Source of the DNA: Temnothorax longispinosus
Lineage: Eukaryota; Arthropoda; Insecta; Hymenoptera; Formicidae
Direction of reading: 5' to 3'
NCBI RefSeq assembly: GCF_030848805.1
Contig: NC_092362.1
Location: forward strand, 18,707,642-18,771,641
DNA: 64,000 bases
Of this stretch, positions 39,746 to 52,985 are shown piece by piece. Position 1 is the first letter of the stretch; the number at the start of each line of letters is the position of its first letter. The position numbers and the translations under genes were made by a program. The notes under the pieces were generated by a model. It ran no database searches, was not told the DNA's origin, and saw only the letters and a list, made by a program, of their open reading frames with translations.

Positions 39746-42700
39746 CTTATAATCTCTTGCAACAAAATCTTTCTTTTTATTAATATAACTTGTGAGTTAA
39801 TTTTAATCTGATTTATAGGCCTATGTGAACGATAGTAATAATTTTATTTGAAAATGCTGCGATTATATTAAACTAATATAGCATAAAATAACAGTCAGTG
39901 TGTTCCTAATTTAGGTATGTCAAATTTAATCACCCTAGTAACACTTAGCTGAAATGTTCGTCGTAGCGGTTTGCCAAGCTATTTTCCCTGTGAGTCAGCT
40001 AATAGTGCTTTTGTTTGTCTATCACTTTACTGACAGCTTGTGCAACAAGTTTAATGATAAGATATAATGTTCGTTTTACCCTATTGCTCGTATCTGTGCT
40101 TTTGACAATTTCACCATATTTTTGCAACGCGCATTTGCATAGTATGACATTTGTAAAAAAAAAAGATACAATATAATATTTAAAAAATACGTACTACGCT
40201 GAAACCGTGCTTGCTATAACAGTGAGTTTTAATATATAACTGAGCAAATTTATCGTTTATAAAGTTTAAAATCGATAGTTTCATAGTCAGTGGATATGTG
40301 AGTTGTTCACCTTGAATTGCACATACATGCGTACTGCATAAACTGGTATTATACAAGTTTACTTTATAATCTGACATTCTCAGAACATCGTATATAGAAT
40401 TTGCTCTTACGTATATTGACAACTTTATTATGTTAATGCAATTTCTAATGCACTTTCTTTCTCCGTATCTTATATAAAATATCAAAAACATATTGCTCTA
40501 TTAACTGCATACAGTATGAAAATTATTTTAATAGTATATAGTAATGTATAACTAATATCTCACAATAAACTTTAAGAAGTAATGGCTCTGTTCATTAAAA
40601 ATTAATTTTTTCTAACGAAAACAGATGCGTGTATGTACTATCGTTATTATATTTACTCCTGTTATATGCGTCAGTATCGATTTCTTCATACATTCTTTCT
40701 CTGTGCATACATACTGCATGCGTACTTACAACACTTGCGGAAAAAGTGAATTTGTATCGTCGCAAAAGATCGATAGAATAGGAGTAACGTAAACACCCTA
40801 TGTTTACAGTAACACCATTGTTTGTTACATGCAAACAATATGTTGCTCCATTTAACTTTTGATTAATTGCATCATACCGATGCACTATAGTTTGACGAAG
40901 ATCCTGTACGTACAATAAAAATGTGCGTTAAAAAAAAATTCAACACGTGAAGCGTTTGAAATAAATGACATACACTTTATTGCGCAGATACTATTAGTAT
41001 CGGAAATGGATATTAATACGCGTATACGCGTTTGTTATCGAGCATCACGAACAAAGTGTTATTGTCTGCATTTCAATACGCAGGAGGATATGTCAATACC
41101 TTTGTTGTAGTGCGTCAAACATAATTTCGCAAATGATCAATGTTGTTCTTTAATGACGCACATCGGAGCAGAAAATATGTAAACGAATGTCGAATTCATT
41201 GGTTACATGCTTACGCTTTAGCATATTTCTCTATTCTAATAATTGCATAAATGTGATTAAAAATAGAGTTTAAAATACAAAATAATTAAGAATAACGAAC
41301 GGTTTTACTTACATCTTATTAAAGTTAACTAAATTCTTTTGTTTCTCAAAATCATATTTACAACATATTTACAACATAAAAGAAAAATATATACCTAAGA
41401 AAATTTAAAAGAAATGTATTAATTTACGTTTGATTTATTTTAGATATAAATTCTAATTTATTTATACATAAAAACTAAATGAATATTATTCCTTCATTAT
41501 GTTTCTCTTTTGATATTGCAGGAAAAAGAAAGTGAAATAATTTTCGCCACTCCGAAATTTTTACATACACACTTAAACACACACACGCAAAAATTTGTTA
41601 TAAATTATTAATAATTTAGCTTTTATTTATATATATACCATTATATAGTTTATTTACAATTTACAATTTATTTTCTACAAAACTTTACTAAACGATGTAA
41701 CTTTGTATTACAAAAATTGGAAGTTGGCCGCTCGTTTATGCAATTGTTACATTTTGCTTCAAGAAACACCTCTTTATGTAATATACGATGATTTACTGTT
41801 GCGTGGTAACTGCATAAGTCTTAGTAAAAACTCAAAATTCACTACGTGGTATTTCAGTATGAAGTTTTGACCGAAACGATTTCTCGACTTTACACAGCGA
41901 TATATCAACGAAAGAGGTGTTACATTATGCATGGAAAAGAAGATGAGAGGTGAGAATCAAAGTACGCATGGAATACAAATTCGCAACAAAATAACATTAC
42001 TTAATAATAATCGCAATCTTTCTATACAGTAGAAATTAAAATCAGTTTTTCTGAAATATGATGATTTTTCATTGATACTTTAACTGAATTGCTAATCGAT
42101 AAAATTTAAGATATATACTAACACAAAATAATTTTATAATGGACTAGAAATGTCAATATAAATTTGAGTGCAAATTTTTAAATTCTATTAACTTTACATG
42201 ACAATTTTCCTATTTAAATTTAATAATAAAAAATAAATAGGTATAAAATAATGAGAATATAAATAACTGTTAGCCTAATCAATTATTAAATGATTTATTT
42301 ACCTGATTTTATAACTATATTATTTTAATTTTATAATTTATATTATCATTACTACTATTAATAAGGAATATTAATTTTTCTTGTTTCCCAAAAAATTTGT
42401 TTAAATTATTTGAAATTGTTACAGAAATAAATATTCAACCATTCGTTCGTGCATCATTCTATACAACTCGTACTAACAAATTTAAATTATAATGCAATTT
42501 GAAAAATCGAATTATTCTTACCGCATAATAACGATCAATCAAAGTAAACTGATCAACCTGCTTTTTATCACTCTGCGAGATTGTATCATTTATCCATCAT
42601 TATACATATAGACTACCATATCACGTTACATATTAATTAAAGTTATCGCTAGAACCTCTGATACTGTAAAAGTTTTCACATCAACATATAACTAAACATT

Positions 42701-45199
42701 TGTTATAAATTGATACGAACTCTTTCCAAAAGTTGAGAATGATGATCTTTATTAATTTGTCCTGATTCGATCATGCACATAAATTAGAAACTGTGAAAGA
42801 AAAAATAGCGAGATATGAATAATAAAAATACGTCCCTATTAAAAAATAAATAATTTTTAAATACACTATTTCGTGTGTCGAATAAGTACACAAAATTCAA
42901 AAAATTTTTATTTATCCTCATATTTGCATATTTCTATAAACAAAATTATAATCGCAAAGTAGTTCAAGTCAGTTTAATCAGCCGACTTTAATCAGCTCAC
43001 GGAACTGAATACATTTTTCCTGCAGAAGATCTGTTATATTGTAGGAAAATTGTAGGTCCCATTATTTCGTGACACCTTAACATCTGTTTTTAAAATATAT
43101 CTTGTATTAGAAATCACATTAATATGGCGTAATTTTTCGTCCCGGAGAACACGCCCTTCTGCGTTCTGGTTTGCCTTTTCTTCGTGAACGGAATATTTTA
43201 GCTATTATGAAGATAAGACTTTATTTGCTTTAAATACGCTTTTATATACATATTTCTGCCTTTTTTGATAGATGTCTGGATAATCATGATTGGTCTTTGA
43301 AAATTTTATTCCAATTTTTATTGCGTATTATTTCAAGTAATATTTTAAATTTAATTTAAACAATATATAATTTATGTTAGAATTCAAGCTAAAATTTTAT
43401 TTATAAATTTGATGTTGTGTAATAAGGAAAACATTTAAGAAATTAGAATGTACACATACATAAAATATATATTTTTAAATACACATTACGTGGTATATAG
43501 AAATAAAATAGTATCCTATAAGATATGTCTCAAATTACAAATTGTTTAAATAAACTTTAAATGGGCTTGTATTATAAATTAAAAATTGTATATTGAATTC
43601 ACTTCATTTCGCTTATTGAATTCACTGCATTTATTCACAATTTGAATTCATTTAGACGTATTAATACGTAAGCTTACTTAGAAGAAAAATATGTTTCTGT
43701 AAAAGATAATAGAAATATGTATATTTCTGCGGTACACTATCTCAAGACTCCGAGTATGCTTCATGCTAAGTCGCTTTCCTGGCTTACTTTCGCTTCAGTC
43801 ATCCCACGAGCTTCATCAAATCATTGCAGCGAAGCGTTTTAGAGGCTTTTGAAATGGAAGAACAGGCGCTCGCATGAAAAGGTGGAACGCCGTGGAAGCG
43901 GACAGATCGGCTAATGAAATTGGCTCGAACAGGGTTGCGTCGAAGCTTTCGCTCTATCTCGTAACGGCCTTTTTTTCATTACGTGAAAAAATCTTCAGTG
44001 AACGAACTTCAAAGGCGTTCCGTCTGGATTGTTTCACAAACACTCTATTCGCAGGGCTGACTTTTGCCTCTCTCGCGAAATTTCGCGAGCGATGAGTTGA
44101 GCCAAAGTTTAAATAAGCTTGAAGAACGAGAGATCCCCGTGAACATGCACGATACGACGATTCTCATGAAGAAATCAGAGAATTTTATGTTAACGATATA
44201 GAGACGCTCGTGTTTCTTACCAGATAATGAAAGCAATAGGCAGCCGATTAAATATTTAAGTGCCTGTAACACTCCGGGAAATTGCCGCAAAGTCGATTGC
44301 TTTTTGTGGATTTGTAAAGATATTCCGTTAAAATATATTTGAATAGCTTACTAATAAGATTAATCTCGAATATTGTCAAAAATAATCTATGCTATCGAAA
44401 GCAAAATCTCTAATGCTTTTTATTATTACGTACATTATCTTATACACATATGAAGAGTTTCCTCTGTTATAACTATTTTTGAGGTTTACAGATACACACT
44501 TATAATACGCAAATGTTAGTGATAGAACAACATATGCTTATGCAAAATTTTAAAAATAATTTTTAATATTTGTTTGCTCCTTAAAACTTGTTTCAGAGGT
44601 AATAAATTAATATGTTATTATATGCACAATCGCGCGCGGTATAACGAAAATATATAGAAAGAAAGAACTATAATTTTTCTGAAAAATATAAATATTCTAG
44701 CCGAGCTAAAATTATTTTATATTATAGTTTATGTTTTTCTCGTATTTTATCATCTGCACCCGTAAACTCTATCTGAAACGGCCGTTTCTATGTCATAATG
44801 ATGTAGTGGTGTGTTGCCTGGATTAAAGCAGAAGCTGAACTAATTTATATGATTGATTGTGGAAGAGGAAAGTGAGACGGTTTCCAGCTTACAAGGTTAT
44901 AGGATTACGACGTATTCTGCTGCACGAAGCAGTTGAGAACAGTTCGCGTATTCGCCATATATTTAGTAGTAAATGCGATTGTCTGGATCCGTTAGCATAA
45001 TGAAACGAGAAACCACACATATGTGTAACATCATGTTCATAAAAAATTTGAATTAGTATTCTCCGAATGATTTTGTTCCAGAGCATTTGCAAAAAATTTA
45101 ATTATCTAATTTGTACTTAGTTTTATTATTGAAGAATATTCAAATGTGAAATAATTGAATGAGATGAATTTATCTTTTTAATTATCACATATTCTCAAA

Positions 45200-45420
45200 T
45201 TTTGGCTGCCATTCTCTCTAAGCGTATTAACGTGGAATCCGTATAAAACACACAATGAAACCGTAAACGATCGTGAATCTCGGTGTGCGATACGCTGATC
45301 TGGCAGCTCGATTAATTAACGCAGCCCTTTAATTAACGGAACCGTCCCTTCGCCGTTGCACCAGCGAGAGTTAGCTTTTTATCACTGCCACGTGTAGCTC
45401 TGGATTACAGCTTCACTCTT
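45200..45420. promoter_or_regulatory. GC-richer islet with TTAATTAA motifs, enhancer-like
   Basis: Sharp change from AT-rich flanks to balanced sequence with CGATTAATTAACGCAG and TTTAATTAACGG motifs, followed by CCGTCCCTTCGCCGTTGC and a CACGTG E-box at about 45391. No open frame with splice sites. Paired homeodomain-like sites next to an E-box suggest a regulatory element. Inference only. Confidence 0.22.
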
Positions 45421-46012
45421 TTTCATTTATTTATCGTACGAGAGGAAACAGAGGTTTGGAAGTCTCGGAAGAAGATGTTGGTCGCCGTTTCTTTCTAGTT
45501 ATTTACACTTGAGGTTTTCTGCGTTCTCAGAGAACGACGGGAGACATATTGATCTTCTTGACATGCTACTTTGACGCAATGATTAACGATTATTTGCGTC
45601 ATGTATACGATTTTCATTTAATACACTTTTCTTTTCTATTTATGATTTCTTCTAAAAATTTGTATTAAAGACACAAATGTCGAATATTATTTTATCTAAT
45701 AGTATGATATTTGTTCTACAACAAAGAATCGGCATCAAGGTACTCGTAGAAAATTATTAGCAAACGTTTGATGATTTTCGAACATTATATAATCTATGAA
45801 TATTATTATATGAATATTATATATATGAATATGATATATAAAATAAATATGTACTTTTATTCGTAGAGTATATTCTCAAAAAATATCGTTTATAATAAAT
45901 GCGCGATATAGACAAACGATAAATCGAAAATGAAATTAAATGTAGTACAATATAAAAGGCAAGCTGTAAAAAGTAAAAATATGAAAAACTTTGTTGTAAA
46001 ATAAAAATACAT

Positions 46013-46014
<2 letters not shown>

Positions 46015-46069
<55 letters not shown>
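46015..46069. repeat. (AG)n microsatellite, about 27 units
   Basis: Uninterrupted AG run, seen directly. It accounts for the Ser-Leu repeat of a chance minus-strand ORF. Confidence 0.97.
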
Positions 46070-46071
<2 letters not shown>

Positions 46072-48042
46072 TTATATAGTGGAACAAAATAAGTACGAAC
46101 GGACGATACTAATCACATTACAATGTTGCATGATTGAAGCAATTTATTAGTTATTTTTATCAAGCGACGAATGCACTGAATGCAAACCATAATTGCGGTC
46201 GAGGTTATTCGCGCCCAACACGAACTTTTGCGTATGCGGGATAAATTCTCGACTTTTTCTTAACAGTGCATTATATATATTAATATGTACACCCTTATAT
46301 AGGCTCGCGCACCTAAAAGCGTAGCGATTTGCGATATAATTCATTCGAGAATAAAAGTTTTTACGCATTGTTGCAAGTTAATTAAATCGCTTTTCTAAAA
46401 GTGAAAATATATGTGATTTTGTACTATAAAATAACTCCGATTATATTAAATTGTAATCACCGAATTTCGCTGCTTATTATAAAGTCGAATTCGAAGATAG
46501 TAAATGTAATAGATGCAATAAAAATTTAATTGGCAAAGAGAGACGTAATAATTATAAAATAATTGTGTAGAATTTATTAATATTTTTTAATATAACATTG
46601 TAATATGAAAGCATTATATTTAAAATATTGAAAATTTATTTTATCAAAACTGATACTTTAAATAAAATAAACGGAATAATAACAAACCCACAGTTGTATA
46701 CGGAAATGTTATATTTTATTGCATGTATTTAATTACTTAATACTTTTTTGTTAAAAATAAAAAGGAATTACACAATGTGCGTGTTAAGTAATATTGACTT
46801 TAGCGTTTATTTTGTTAAATATCGTAGGATTGTCATTAGAGACGCGTGAAAAGAGAATGTGAAAAAAAGTTTTAAGTTACAAATTGTTTCGTGAAAATGT
46901 ACCTGCACGTGCTTTACACCTGGCATACTCGCTTCTATAATGAAGCTTTGGCCGAATACTCTTTTCACGAAGTATCCTTAACGCACGCGCCTGCAGAATG
47001 TGACTATAATGAGCTACCGCGAGTTAATTAACTTGTATTGTGCATTTCTCAAAATCACATTCTATTCCGCACATTAATATTCTCGTCATCGTGTCGCAAC
47101 ATACTTGGAAATTATTTCTCATTAATTAATATTTTATTAATTAATATTTACTTTCGCTATTTTATACAAACAATTGAAATCACTGCTTACACCGATTGGT
47201 CGCTCAATTAATGTATCGATCTCGGAGTGATGTGGAGAGAAGTGTTTAACAGTAGATTAAATCCCATATTGAAAAACGCTAAACGCTTAAATGTTAAATA
47301 TACTGTGACAATATCGATATCCGTAATTCTATTTCACATTACATTTAACACAACAAAACTACATGTATTAGCAAACTGTTGAAAACACATTGCGCTCGCA
47401 AAGTCGTAACAACATACTTTAAATCGAAAACAAACCAGTAGATTACATACTTTAGCACAAAGATTGAATTTATTTTTAATCCGCTTATACACAAGTTTCG
47501 TAATTAAATACGATGACAGCGACTTCATGTAACTCGTAATTAATGAACAACTGTCAGTTGTCACAATTAAACTTTTTTGGCTCAAAACGCGCAAGAAACA
47601 ATATTAAATTAAGCTATACGAAAACGTATCATGCAAATTTTTTTTAAGAACACTCGCTGGGATTTCATATTATGTAGAAAATTAATGTACTGACATAGAT
47701 GAGGAAAGTTAATTTTTTAACCGGTTTTCTTAATCTTGTTTTAAGATAATGAAGATGGTAAGATTGCAAATTAGGTGATAACGAAAATTACGACTGCACA
47801 ACTCGGATTGTAAATATTTTACTACGTAACTCTTCACATTCCAAGATTAAACGCTCTTCTTTCTCACGAGACGTTAAGAGCTAGCGAAACGAGCTTCGAA
47901 GGCAATTATTGCTCTGAAACAATACAGAAAGAAATCAATAAAAACAGCGGGAAAAACAGTCATTGTGATCAGCAAGAAATGCTACTCTTATTAAGAATTT
48001 TTCGAGATTTTAAAAAGTTATTTTTTTATAATATATTAATAT
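46070..48042. other. Noncoding AT-rich stretch
   Basis: No gene seen. About 46850-47050 is slightly GC-richer. A local direct repeat of ATTAATTAATATTTT type is near 47121-47150. Confidence 0.45.
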
Positions 48043-48096
48043 TGTGTGTGGTGTGTGTGTTTTGTATATATATATGTGTGTATATATATATATATA
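48043..48096. repeat. Compound (TG)n/(TA)n microsatellite
   Basis: TG runs interrupted by GG and TTT, then alternating TA and TG runs. Seen directly. Confidence 0.93.
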
Positions 48097-50339
48097 ATGA
48101 GAAAAAAATGATACGGTTTTAAAATTTTAAAACATCGCGGTTCAATTAAAATTCTAAAAGAGCAAGTAGAAAAAGATGAGACGCTAGCCTTTTGCATCAC
48201 GCCGAGAGTCGTGTTACCACACTGGTGAACTCTGAAAGAAATTATTCCGTCAAGATATTGCAAAAATAAGTAAAAGATATCTGAAGCAACACGAAGGATC
48301 GTTAAGTGATCTCACAAGTCGCAATGAATGTTGTCTTCTCCGGAGTTCTTCGAAATCCCCGAAAGTCGTTACGTCAACAAAAACTGTTATGCTCTCTTAC
48401 AGGAATTTATTACTCCCTTCTTCTTCTTCTATCTATGACGGTATATTACTCAGAAACTACGCAGTTTCATTAAAACTTCATGCAGAAGTGAACTTTCAAG
48501 ATATAATATTACTAAGATGCAGCATTCATCTTCGAAGCCTTTAAAATAAATTCTTGCAGCTTAATATTATTAACGTCGGTGATACGATATAATACCAAAT
48601 ATTACACTTTTAAGAACATTTTTTTTTAATTTGAGACAATTTATTCTCTTTTGCAAATATTAATCATTAACTCAAAGCACTTTTGCGTTTTCTCTGTAAA
48701 GAATCGAACTTAGAATCATCAAAAACATCTTTAAATAATATTATTTCAAATAATTAATATTTAATAGTTTTACTATTTTCAACAAATTCCGATGTTTATT
48801 TTATGATTTATATACGACATTTAAATTTTTATACGACATTCGGGAAATGTTTCAAGATGTATGAAGATAATTTTTAGTCAAAAATTATAATTGACTATGA
48901 GAAAAAGAAATCGTAATCAAATCTGCCAATAAAATGTGATTTACAATATTCTTTCCTAAAAATTGCTTTGATTGAAATATGATATTGACACTCTTTGTAT
49001 AATATTCTATATGCAAGAAATATAATAAGAAATATTTATACATTTTAATAAAGCAATACATTTTTAATGGCAGATTCTTTCCGATCACAATTTTCACATA
49101 CAAGCAAGATATGTTCGAAGCAATTCGAGGATTTACTCTTGAAATCATCGTCCAAATTCACTCATCACTACTTATAAATATTTTGTGAAACATGAAAGTA
49201 CGCGCGTAATAGAAGGTGAGCTGAGATTTGGAATAACATTTAACAGGCTCGCGGGTATCACTTTGAAGGGTGGGAGGAGGGCAGGATGGGCGACGTTTCA
49301 TTTTCCAGCCGGCTCGGCTGATTCGATCGTGAAACGTTATTTTATACAACACAGCGTAGCCTGCTGGCGTGTTTCCGTGATCTCAATGTAACTTCGCGGA
49401 TTACCCCGCCAAGTCGCGTTTACATTGCGCGTTTACCTTCTGGCGACGTCATCCTATTTTCCTGCGGGGCTCATTACTTCTCTTAAGCCCGACGCTCTCG
49501 CGACGTCGGCGGTTTTGCAAACATCGCGGTTCGGATTAGGGGGACAATTTCGAAGCTTAAACGCAGTCTGATATACCAGAGCCCATGTGAGTGCTATATT
49601 TTGCGCCAGATGTATTCGGGTAGCCGATTGCAATTAACAGCGGTTTACTCGAGAGCAACTATACATATATCCGAGATATAACGCCACTCACAGATTGTGT
49701 AGTTTATGTTGCATAAGAAAGAGAACAAACCAACCAGGACTACCAAGGTTACGTCAGAGCGATAGCTCTTTGATTTTTCTTACTTTACTTTGTTAATAAA
49801 TTTCATTATTTCTGATAACTTTCCGCTGAATAATTACTTGCATTTGATGAAATAATAATTAACGCTCCTTTAATATAATTATAATGAATATGCACTTTTG
49901 CTTATAAAATATGTTGTTTTAGTATACATAAGTAGTGAGGAGGTATATTTATAAAATATAATGCATCTCTCTCAAGGCATTTTTAACAATTATGATATCA
50001 ATTTTACCAACTTGAGATTGATTTTTTTTAAATTATAATCTGAAAGAATTTGTAGTTTTGAATTTTGTAATTTTTGAATTGTACTCAAGTAACAAAAGAG
50101 AGAGAGCCTCTCGAAAATTTTTTTAATAAAACTCGCAAATTTTCTGGGATATTTCGTTTGCAATGCATGCATGTACAATTTGCGTGATGCAATATGACAT
50201 AAATTTCATACTGACAGTTTTCTGCTACTAATACAATTAAAAAAAATCTGTCGAGAAAAGTAACCGCAAGAATATCCGATTCGCGAGATTGTTCATCAGA
50301 CGTAATCGCGGTCTTAATTGCATCGCTGTCTAATTTATT
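48097..50339. other. Noncoding stretch with a CpG-richer islet
   Basis: AT-rich except for about 49195-49640, which is clearly richer in CpG (GGCGACGTCATCC, CTCTCGCGACGTCGGCGG). Overlapping ORFs on both strands there (49158-49391) are unrecognised. The islet may be regulatory. Confidence 0.4.
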
Positions 50340-50720
50340 GTTTGCGTGTATGTATTTTGCGTCGTCACGCAGCACCGCAGCGGAAATGTAGCTGGTCGCA
50401 GATTAATTTTGCCCAACCCCACGGCCCTTTGCCGGTTTCCTCTTCCAGGTCGACTCTCAATCGCAGGAACCCGGTATTTCAAATGAGATTCGGTTAATGT
50501 GCGGCTCATGCGGTAATGAACAAATGCCCCAACCGACCAGAAAGACCTTGAGAGCTAGCCTCAAGTCATCCTGAATCTCGTAATTATACGCTCTATCAAG
50601 TCCACTTTAGATCTTTTAGCCCCTCGGATCATAGCAGATACTTTTGAACGAATCACTGAATATCATGTCGGGATATTCGTTCTACGGGATTTGAGTTCTC
50701 GTAGCACATTATTAGTAGAG
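50340..50720. promoter_or_regulatory. GC-rich islet upstream of the coding gene
   Basis: About 380 bp of GC-balanced sequence (CCCACGGCCCTTTGCCGG, CAGGAACCCGGTA) lie between AT-rich flanks, some 600-950 bp before the gene's first visible exon. No open frame and no TATA motif identified. It could be a proximal promoter or enhancer for the gene at 51.7 kb. The evidence is position and composition only. Confidence 0.22.
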
Positions 50721-51305
50721 CGCAATGTAACTCAATTAGGATCAATAAATAATTATGACATGAACGTTATGCCGTTTAGAGATTTTTCAATATTAATACT
50801 TCTATATTTTTTAATGAAGTCGTTAACAGAATTACTATTTTTTCTGAAATTTTATAATTAATAGGACATAAAATGATTCGTAATTTATAAATGATTCTAA
50901 TATACAATACGTATTCTCCAAAACTCGAATAACATTAAATATAGTGTGCAATCGATCGCTAATCTTTGCATAGGATGCGTGTTTAAGTTTAAATGTAGTT
51001 GATGAACAGTTTTCGAAAAGTTAGAAAGTTGGAAAGTTGAGATGCCCTTAATGTGTTCGTGCAACATTTTAGCAAGTTGGCAACGCGATAGCTTTCTTAG
51101 CACAAGTTAAAATCTGGGTAATAAACTTCTATCCTAGCTTCTTATTTGCATTATATAAAAAGCCAGACGATTTCTGCACTACGATCACATGAAATTTACC
51201 GGAAAATAATATTTTTATATACCAACTTATTTCCAAGATTTATTAATTTCAGCGCGTGTCAATTATGTAGTGCACGTCTAATTTTATCTTCTCAATTTTT
51301 CATAG
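50721..51305 (+). other. AT-rich sequence ending in an acceptor-like polypyrimidine tract
   Basis: No gene. The last 25 bases (TTATCTTCTC, AATTTTTCATAG) form a good 3' splice-site context, after which base composition changes abruptly. This suggests intron, although a transcription start within this stretch cannot be excluded. Confidence 0.4.
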
Positions 51306-51687
51306 ATGATTGCCTCGAATCAACGGCGCGAGCCGAAATGTCGGGGCTGTGCAATATCTTAAGTACTCGACGAAGTACGATGACTCCTGCGGCGAGTAGA
51401 AATGGCCGTAGCCGAAAATCGATATTGCGACGCGACGAAGTACCGTAAAAGTTCCCGAGGTCGGAAGGCTTTTCTTCACGATGAGTCAGCCGGTGAACGG
51501 TATCTGATCGATTTTCCGCAAGATCGATGCCTGTAGATTTTGAGGTGCATCGCGACAATTCGGTCCTTAAGAGCGAGCCAAGGAAGAATTCGAGGAGAAG
51601 ACGACGATGACACATTCGATCGCTTGAAAAATCAATATCAGCTTTCACGCAGAAAACGAAGAAAGAAACACCGCATCAACGTTAAAA
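51306..51687 (+). promoter_or_regulatory. Probable 5' UTR of the coding gene, with upstream ORFs
   Basis: GC- and CpG-richer than the preceding sequence, starting exactly after TTTTTCATAG at 51305. It has several upstream ATGs with short ORFs: one at 51306 (18 codons), one at 51337 (37 codons, ends 51448), one at 51481 (8 codons) and one at 51527 (27 codons, Arg-rich end, stop at 51608-51610). None is in frame with, or overlaps, the main ATG at 51688. Multiple upstream ORFs usually lower translation of the main frame, so translational control is plausible. The leader's own start is uncertain: either a splice acceptor at 51305 or a transcription start nearby. Confidence 0.45.
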
Positions 51688-51885
51688 ATGAGTTTCTTCA
51701 GCTCTCTGCAAGAGTACGTGACGAACAGCGTGGCTAGTTTTAGTCTGAGCCCAAAAAGGTTCTCCTTCAGTCGCGAGGACTCGAAGGGCGAGACCGGAAG
51801 GAGTGGCTCTACCGGAAGCGTCACCTCGACGACCAACACCAGCACGGCCGCTGCTCAGCAAGCTACGCCACATGGTTTTCCCAAG
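51688..51885 (+). CDS. First coding exon, Ser/Thr-rich N-terminus of an unidentified protein
   Basis: ATG at 51688 sits in a good insect start context (AAAA before ATG). It opens exactly 66 codons to a consensus donor, CCCAAG|GTACGT, leaving phase 0. The protein begins MSFFSSLQEYVTNSVASFSL; then SPKRFSFS at residues 21-28, an acidic/basic patch (REDSKGE, 29-35) and a Ser/Thr/Gly-rich stretch (36-53), followed by AAAQQ. There is no signal peptide or membrane segment; the start looks cytoplasmic and, after residue 20, disordered. SPKR and KRFS are potential proline-directed and basophilic kinase sites. Phase and composition match the exon at 54408. I do not recognise the family. Such N-termini are common in long cytoplasmic signalling or scaffold proteins, which also tend to have very long introns. 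Confidence 0.68.
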
Positions 51886-52688
51886 GTACGTGCTTAGAAT
51901 GTGCCGTGCGGAATGAGCGAAGAATCTTATATATATAGATACTTTATTTCTTAATATAAAATTAAAAAGATATTACAATATCGCTAATAAATAATGATTA
52001 TTTCTATTTCTAAGCCAATTTAACGCGTTACTGATAATATAATGATTAAAGCTGAGAGTATATTATTATACTAATTGTAAGTTTCATCCGTTTACAGCAA
52101 AAAACAAATTCAATGAGCGCTTATTGGTAATGAATCAATAATTCATTGCATTTATTGCATGAGCATCCATTTATCGTGCTTAATCTCAGTAAACTTATTG
52201 TATGTTGATGTCAAATTTGTTTATTAATTCAATAAATATGCGATTCTCAGAAATTGCAATGTACAGTATTGTGAGTTTATTTTGAATTAAAGAAATAAGT
52301 ATAAATTAATTAAATTACCTGCGAAGTATTGTAGCAAATAGATATCATTTTGGCAAATAAATAAAATAATATTTCTCGAATTATTTTAATCACATTGAAT
52401 GATTTTATTGATAACCGATATTTTTCTAACACGCATTCCAATAATTGAATGCTATTGTGTATAAATGGCAAGAATTTGGCAAGATAAAATTTTAGTAAAA
52501 TACAATAACTTTAATTCTTTTCGTTCAACATATTTTTTTATTAATCAAGCAAGTAGTTGCATTATCTAAGGTAACATTTATTTTTTCAGTGTGTAACTGA
52601 TCGATTGTAAACCACAAATTTTCTCGAGTAAATAACGCGATAAATTCTAATGCGAATCCTAACAGAAAATCTAATTGCATGAAACTAA

Positions 52689-52822
52689 CAAGGGAAAGCC
52701 GCGTACTTGGGGTCACGGAATTGAAAAACGTTTTTACATAGTATAGTACTCTACCAGAAGAGTACTATACTATGTAAAAATGTTTTTCAATTCGGTGACC
52801 CCAAGTACGCGGCTTTTCCTTG
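52689..52822. repeat. Near-perfect hairpin, 64-bp arms with a 6-base loop
   Basis: The left arm is 52689-52752, the loop ACCAGA is 52753-52758 and the right arm is 52759-52822. By eye only three of 64 positions differ, and two of these would still pair as G-U in a + strand transcript. The termini read CAAGGGAAAGCCGCG and, reverse-complemented, CAAGGAAAAGCCGCG. High identity implies a recent origin or ongoing homogenisation. It could be a small MITE or foldback element (no clear target duplication), or a long hairpin RNA locus. It lies in the first coding intron, so it should be transcribed with the gene. Confidence 0.9.
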
Positions 52823-52985
52823 AACGATTAACTCCTTATAAGGAGTAGTACAAAATCGACCAAAAGACGGCCGTATTTTCCGTTAATTAAAGAAACCAAG
52901 AAAGGCAACATTAAAGAGGATGTGTTACGATCCGAGGACGGACAGAGATGCGATCGTTGTTGTCCATTTAGTGGAAAATCGATTT

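Larger units (their letters stand above)
34187..46014. other. Long noncoding stretch
   Basis: No supported gene in nearly 12 kb. GC-richer or purine-skewed islets: 36340-36720 (purine-rich + strand), 37320-37640, 38455-38720, 43740-44290 and 45200-45560. AT-rich elsewhere. ORFs of 60-106 codons (for example 40180-40491 and 40595-40915 on the minus strand) lack domains and splice context. Confidence 0.4.

Noticed and set aside
51292..51648. 118-codon minus-strand ORF overlapping the leader
   Set aside because: Shadow of the CpG-rich 5' exon on the opposite strand; the + strand has coherent splice signals.
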